Shown here: positions 44,079 through 50,325 of the stretch, piece by piece
How positions within the stretch are numbered: the stretch's first letter is position 1
How the letters are laid out: each line of letters begins with the position of its first letter
Origin: Ramazzottius varieornatus
Taxonomy: Eukaryota; Tardigrada; Eutardigrada; Parachela; Ramazzottiidae
Assembly (NCBI GenBank): GCA_001949185.1
Contig: BDGG01000008.1
Coordinates: 1-50,325, forward strand
DNA length: 50,325 nucleotides
Direction: 5' to 3'
Made by a program: the position numbers and the translations under genes
The notes under the pieces: generated by a model
Told to the model about the DNA's origin: nothing
Databases searched by the model: none
The model's input: the letters and a program-made list of their open reading frames with translations, nothing else

Positions 44079-47000
44079 CTGTAAAGAAAAACAACACCGC
44101 GATGTTATTTCTTGTCTTGATAAGTCATATTATATCACAATTATTCTTGCGTTCTTGTTTATTTTTTCTTCCACCACACACCGCTGTTTTCATTGCACAA
44201 CAACCACATCTTGCCATATATTCGTCAAAGATCAAACAGGCCATATCTGGTTTTTCTCGAGTGTTTACGAGGTTCTTGGTTACACACTGCGTTCAATGCT
44301 GATTACGGCTCTTTTCCACCTGGTTCCTCTTGGCTTTCCTAACAATGACTAACTGGTCTTCTGCATAAGGAAATAATTATACGTCAACTTAGCGGGCATT
44401 TCCATAATTCAAAAGGGGGTTGTTCACTCCACAACGCCAACATTTATTTACTTATGCTCCCTAGCTTATCATGATGGTACCTATTCATCAGCCAAACAAG
44501 CTCGACCGCCGAGCCATTGTCCAGTAAGGTTTGCTGACAGCGGCAAAAGAATAGTCATTGCGGAATGACAACGGAGTAATTATCTGCTGCCGAGAATTGC
44601 TTTAAACTTTATTGTTGAGTCATTGGCTGACACAAACACTACCATTAATATTAACGAAGGTTCTCGCGTCAGCCTTTCATGGACTTGCGAAACCGCGGAT
44701 GGGGAATGTGTCATGGACTCTGCCGAAGCCGGCAGTCAATAGGTGTCGATCCGTCGCGATCCTGCGTACACCAACTAGTGCAGTTACCAAGAAGGACATG
44801 TATGCAGGTGTCTGACAGGATCTGCCGCGGATCTGCGAACCGAGACTACCGTAGCTATTCCAGTACGCGTGTGACGAACGATCAAACGCTACTGGCCGGA
44901 TGTTACCCAGAACGCCGACTGTTAAGAATCTGAACAATTAGAAAGAGCGACCTAATGGTTGGCGGTCCTTCTCGTTCAAGCGTTACTTCTCAAGTAATGG
45001 CCAATGTTGCGGTCAGCCAGCCGCAAAGCACGGCAATTAAAAAGTCATTTATGACCATTAAAGAGCCTGCATTGCCCAGCACGGTGATCAATCCATGTTT
45101 CACAATAACATGATGGTCTCACACCGACCGGCCAAACCAGCCATGAACTGATAATGTATCGATGGAAAGAACAGCTAGGTTAGTGTAAAATGAAACGTTT
45201 AAAAAGCTTGAGAAGCCGCTTCACGCACATTACCCAAGTTTAAGGCATCAGCTCACGTTACGCCGCCACCATCATAGCCATAACCAAAATACCCACAGCT
45301 GCGAAAGTCACGGTCAAGATCGTCGCTACAAGTTTGCATCCGTGTAGGCATTCGAAAATGTCCCACAATTGACGGCTGACGCATTATGGCGTAAACTTTA
45401 GAGTTATTTTGGAGACCCGCCGTACTCTGTTTTGTCAATAAAAATTCCAGCACGCCCTTTCTCACGAGCCATTACGATAGTCATGCCGAAAAACTTCCCT
45501 TCATTAACTTCCGGTCATGCGACTAAAAAAGGAAACAGTTCCATTAGCATTCGGCATTCAAGATAGTGTCGTAAGCCTTCACTCGCCGTTCACGGCAGAC
45601 GTAAAGATCCTGGTCATCAACCACCCGCATACTCGCGCACAGGGTAGCCGAACGATTCGGTGTATGGGGAGTCGCGAGGAATCCCCACCTACATGTATAA
45701 AGCTTGAGTTCTGTTTTCTTACAGTAAGAAGACGTAGTGATATTTTCGAGCCTTGAAATTACACATGTTTCGAGCAAGGCGAGCATTCCATACTCTGCTC
45801 GGGCCGCACTCAAGTGCTACGATTTGAAAAGACCGCGAAAAAAGTCACGACATGCTGTCGACGCCTCCAACTTTTCACGAAATGGATCTCTCTCGCAAAA
45901 ACACGCTCGTAGTCACGAGAAATGCGATGAACGCACGACGTTCGTCTCCGTCGCCATTGCATAACTGCTCTCATTTTGGCGCACCGGCGAGCCGCCGAAC
46001 ATCTCCGGAATGTAATGTGCTCGCAGCAGTCGCGCTGACACCGCCGCCGTTTAAGATTAAAATGTTCTTTTGTGACCGCGCAATTACGAGCATTTCAATG
46101 GCAATCCATCCACCGAAAAACTCATATTAAATTTAAGGACCTTCCAGCCGGAAATGAACGCATCGCTTCTCCCGTCATCAACCCATTCACACATCCGTAG
46201 ACTAATTTCCACGGACCAAACACTCTCCAGGATTATGGTTATTACGTAACCGCACAATAGACCATAACGATGGCTTCCTCTAATTCTGACCGTTGGGCGT
46301 ATCATTCGTCCCAGCTGGAACGCGATCGATGCAACCGGAACTAATAGATACCCTTCAAACATACTGCAACAAAGAAAGCTTTTAGCTAATCCCCCCCTTT
46401 CCTAACTAGATACAAGTGTGCTCTGGATATTACAAACTATTCTTCTGTCCAAGAGTTCAAGTCCAGCAGCTGGTTACTCCAGTAGGCAAATATCAATGTT
46501 GGCTGACCCGTGGCGAGTGGACGCAAGACTCCCCCCTTGACAGGAAAATTAGCCGACTGCTTCTGACTCGATCTCCTTCACAGCAGACTACATGTACAGC
46601 ATCTAAGGAAAAGAGGACAAGGCTACGCTTTCTTAGGATGCACTGAAGCTTCATCGGGTTTAATCACTTCCTGCTGAATGGAAATTTTAAAGTGTAATTA
46701 CAAGAAGTGAAGACCTATTATTAGACCAGCATAAGTCAAATATCTCAGCCTCCATATCCATACGCTTCGTGCGTGATCAGCCAACTGGAATATTATACTG
46801 TAATCATCCTCCTTCAAGCCTCAACGAGATGTTCGCCATTTCACCGGATACTGTTGAGAAATAAATTCACCCAAGAATGAGCCACACAAGCCACAAGCCA
46901 TGTGAAACGCCATTGACGTCTCCCATAAACTATCAATCATGTATACAGGTATTGCATTCCTGTCAAGCGACACTGCAATACCTGTCTCAACAAGGAAGCT

Positions 47001-47109
47001 TTTACACTCCACTTTTACAACATCGAACATCATCCTTCCACTTTCCTTCAACGCCAAGAAACATCATTCCAGAAATTTCGTCAAGAAAACATGCAGAAAA
47101 CACATGGAT
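44079..47109. other. Long stretch without a supported gene (left part)
   Basis: It lies upstream of the known kinase exons, so it may hold the kinase promoter and first intron. Open frames on both strands (for example 44679-44937, 45544-45813, 46084-46362) have no domain, no consistent splice sites and look random. Confidence 0.4.
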
Positions 47110-47222
47110 CGTGGGCAAAGATTGTGGCAGATCGTTTTCTCGAAGGGCGCACCCTTCCATCCAATTGCAAAGAAAAGGTGCGCCACTCGAGCCAACAACC
47201 TGATTCAGTTTATTTGCCCACG
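47110..47222. repeat. GTGGCGCAC MITE-like element, copy 9
   Basis: The ends CGTGGGCAAA (47110-47119) and TTTGCCCACG (47213-47222) are perfect inverse complements. The core arms are CGAAGGGCGCACC near 47141 and GGTGCGCCACTCG near 47177. This is the only copy outside a recognised gene, though it may lie in an unseen intron. Confidence 0.75.
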
Positions 47223-50200
47223 TCCCACATAGAGCCCCTACTTTTTTTCGAATATTTGTTCACTGCTTTGGTTTCAAGTCTATTTTAAATGACTACTGAA
47301 TACCGGCGGCTTTCACGGACTTCCTGCTCATGCTGCCAACTGTGAAACGAGCAAATTGTTGGTTTCTTCATCTACGTAAATAATCCCTGTTGTTCGTCAG
47401 CACAAACGCTGGTGTTTACGATGGGTGACCATCAAGTCAACCATAAGCTCGGTGAGACAAGTGAGATTTTCAGTATGGGCCAAGGTACTCATCAGCATGT
47501 TCGTCCATTCCTTCCACCATTAAGCTTTGAAGGTGCTTGTTCGCCATGCACTTTCCTCGTTCGACGTGATCTTTCAACGGAGTATCCTGCATCAAGTAGC
47601 TCCAATTCATCCGTTGTTCTCCATTTAATTGTTCGTCTGTTTACTGTCATCACGCTGCGTGCTGACAGACAAACAAACCGAATATTTCATTTCAACTACC
47701 ATCTACGACAACACGAGTCTATCAAGACACGTTCTGCCGTTACTACTCTCCATTATCACGCGAAGACCCTTGGCCTGTGATAAAACAAGCACCGCATAGT
47801 GAGAAAACCAGCCGAGCGTTGCGAAGAACCTCTGAACCACCGTTCGCGGACTTCAAAAAATTCAGTTAATTTCCAAAAGTATTCCTCAGCAAGATCCTCT
47901 CCCATCCTTCTAGGTCAGACCACCAAGCTTAGTCATTTCGAAGGTGTTCATGCAGGCTGAATCTCTCATTTCGCCGTTCAAGGGGAGGATGAGTCGTGTT
48001 AGCGTCGGCCACCTTCAAGTCTGCAGCGGAACAAAAGAACCTCTAGGGAAGCTACGAAATTGGTAAATGCATAGATAATTAAGTTAGCTCGCGTTTCATT
48101 TCATTCGGTGCAACCAACCCCCAGCAAAGCTCAGCCGCAAGTTGAACGATGGGAAGATATGGAATTAGATGCGCGTTTAACGATACGAGACGATCCCGAC
48201 GCAGATAGCCAGATTCTTCGGCATAATCTGTCTTCCGAACAAACTACTTCCAAAGATTACCATAATCCGATGCATCCCACACGCTTGGGAGACAAAATCC
48301 CACGCATTTCGTAGTAGTAAGGGTATCGAAGGAACCACAGTCGCGAAAAAACTTCTCGCTGAATCCTCTTTCCAAGTTTTTGCTTCTTTGCTTCTTCGAT
48401 GTTTTTGGACGCAATATGCGCTTTGATTTTCGCATACAGGTTCGAGAAGGGAAGTACGCTGTTGGAATTTAGATCAAAACAGCGCCGCGACTTCACGTCG
48501 ACGCAAGAAGAGCACCTTGGTCAGACGTCGTCAGGTGGGACCGCATTAGTATGCGACAGGTCGCCATTTTTTCCAGTATAAATTCATTTACCAGTTCTTG
48601 AAAGCAGCTGGACAATGGTTTGTCGCCGTGATCGATCACAATTTCCCTGAGCACTTTTGACAAGTTCAGTCAGCAGCAAGACAGCGGAACACTGTCCACT
48701 ATCGAGCTTATTCAGGCCTGTCAAAGGCGGCAAGCAAGCACCGTCTGCCCAATGGAGGTGACTGCACGAGGCAACAAGCGTGACTCGGCCACCTTGGGGT
48801 AAACCAGCTTGTATGACGTCATGGCGATCCGTCCGCAGTGACGTAACACAGGCGAGATCTCGGGGTGACCGACTCATATCCTCTGCCCAGACAGATGAAA
48901 ATTCAGCACACATCTGCTGGTCAGTTTGCAGATTCAGTCGACCACATACTTGACAGGAAAACGGAAACACCAACGGATTAGAGGCAAGTGTCTGTGAATT
49001 CACTATGGAGTCTACTGAATTCAAAAGCGAGAGTGCACGATATCAAGTTAAAGCCAGACCAACCGGAAAATGAAGGAAACCGATCACCAGCCGACTTTCA
49101 AGTATAAAGTCAATATTTTGCCGTCAGTCTTGGATAATTTCCCTCTGATTTCTCAAGCACCGGTCCGACGACTATCATGCCTTTCTGAAGTCGGTTAGCG
49201 TTAATCGGGAGAGTTTCCTTTGTGTGCTATAAGGAGACTTTGACCACAGGATGCATTGTCAAGCGTCAAGCTGCACACTTGATTTTTCCTGCATGGGATG
49301 TTTACCTGACTGGCCAACACGACAGCTGCCAAATTTGGTTGGCCCATCTCCGGTTACAACTATCACACATCTACCCCGCTATTCTTCTTCCTGTCAAATT
49401 TACTTTGCCCGAAAAACCGGTTCTTCCCTCCGCTTTTCCCCTTCCTGAAACACTACAAGAAGAAACCTTATGAAAAATAATTTTCGGAATATTCAAAGTA
49501 GACCATCGATCGCGTAACTACCTCATGTGATGAACGGTGTGAGGCTCTCGGTAATCGAACAAGGGTATATTCTCCTTTGGAGAGCTCAAAATCAAAGCTA
49601 ATAAGCAAACCAGATTGCCATTCATCTTCTCACGCACGACACTCAATATTATTAATGCAATACACGAACAAGCCAGTCGGCGTTCTCTGAAGCCTTTCTA
49701 CGTTTTCAATATTCTTCCAGATACTCACAGAAGACAATGTAGCACAGAAATTCTAGACACCACTCAATGGCGAACACTTCACGCGAATATTTCGAAGTTC
49801 AAGCGAGGCTCTTCCATAGCATCTGTCGTCCAACATTTGATTGTGAGAAGACCATAAAGGTACTCTCGCCTTAATCAGGTCTCGCCGCGGTCATTTCGAC
49901 CAGTGGCTGCCCACAATACCTACAACGGCACTTGTCCTCCATAATCGAGCTATAAACCACAAAGAAGTGTGGTAAAACAGTGGACAAACGACCTCTTATA
50001 CCGTTGTTCGATATGAGAGAAATGCGCTCAACATGAGCATCGTTATAACCTTCCAACACAACAGAACACCGACGGTACAACTTGAACCAAATTACATAGG
50101 TATTTCACAATCCCTCCATGGAGCATGATCGACAATAGATGTCCCTGAAAGGCGCAATTCACGTTCCATAAGCGAAAGCGCGAAATCAAGCCTCTGAAGC

Positions 50201-50302
50201 CTGAAGAAATAATCGACCCGGAAAACGTGCTGTAATAGAATTTTGATCAAAACAAAATTAATCCTTCAGAAAATCATTTGTGTGTCATTTTGTTCTGTTC
50301 AA
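47223..50302. other. Long stretch without a supported gene (right part)
   Basis: The longest frames (47412-47780 plus; 48584-49024 minus, 146 codons with several Cys) show no recognisable family and no clear exon structure. They could be chance or lineage-specific genes. No tRNA or repeat family was recognised here. Confidence 0.4.
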
Positions 50303-50325
50303 CCCCCCCCCCCCCCAAAAAAAAA
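50303..50325. repeat. Poly-C/poly-A run at window end
   Basis: Fourteen C followed by nine A. It is either a simple-sequence tract or an assembly/contig-end artefact. Confidence 0.7.

Overview
This 50.3-kb window is nuclear DNA of a compact-genome eukaryote, most likely an early-branching animal (a sponge-like metazoan is my best guess, not proven). Genes are split by many short GT-AG introns, often about 50-100 bases. The set includes families typical of animals: an SLC4 bicarbonate transporter, an STK17/DRAK-type kinase, septin, hnRNP A/B, TTC19 and IFT139. Coding DNA is of moderate GC. All exon models come from reading splice sites and frame continuity by eye. Where I give an exon list, the phases were checked by hand.

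Layout: (1) 1-595, the 3' end of a gene with a tyrosine-rich tail, then a tRNA-Val(AAC) at 1095-1167. (2) A glutathionyl-hydroquinone reductase on the minus strand (1902-3853) sits head to head with a 10-exon gene of unknown function (4642-7141). (3) A cytosolic Hsp70 (8183-10595, minus) has a TATA box and a heat-shock-element-like site. (4) A possible BEN-domain protein (12370-13888, minus) is followed by an hnRNP A/B-like RNA-binding protein (14898-16944, plus) and TTC19 (17415-18764, minus). (5) 18.8-22.5 kb is gene-poor, with weak ORFs. (6) An SLC4 transporter (22543-27127, plus) is followed by an unusual long protein ending in an LC8 dynein-light-chain domain (27585-29084). (7) An unrecognised minus-strand gene (29440-30639) is followed by a transposon-rich gap. 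(8) A septin (32662-34812, minus) lies head to head with IFT139/TTC21 (35888-41866, plus, 22 exons). (9) An STK17/DRAK-like kinase (42462-44078, minus, 5' end missing) is followed by about 6 kb with no gene I can support. The window ends in poly-C/poly-A.

The introns and gaps carry several families of short inverted-repeat elements that look like MITEs. One family, with a GTGGCGCAC hairpin core, occurs at least nine times, six of them clearly inside introns. A 473/477-bp pair lies in inverted orientation at 7.5 and 19.1 kb. A third family has two copies (10.9 and 30.9 kb). Single elements lie at 11.97, 31.1 and 40.1 kb. Other unusual points are two GC-AG introns, two micro-exons (25 and 20 nt), and a 72-nt intron in SLC4 that is in frame and free of stops. 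Neighbouring genes seem to be functionally independent, apart from a loose ciliary/cytoskeletal theme (LC8-like protein, septin, IFT139).
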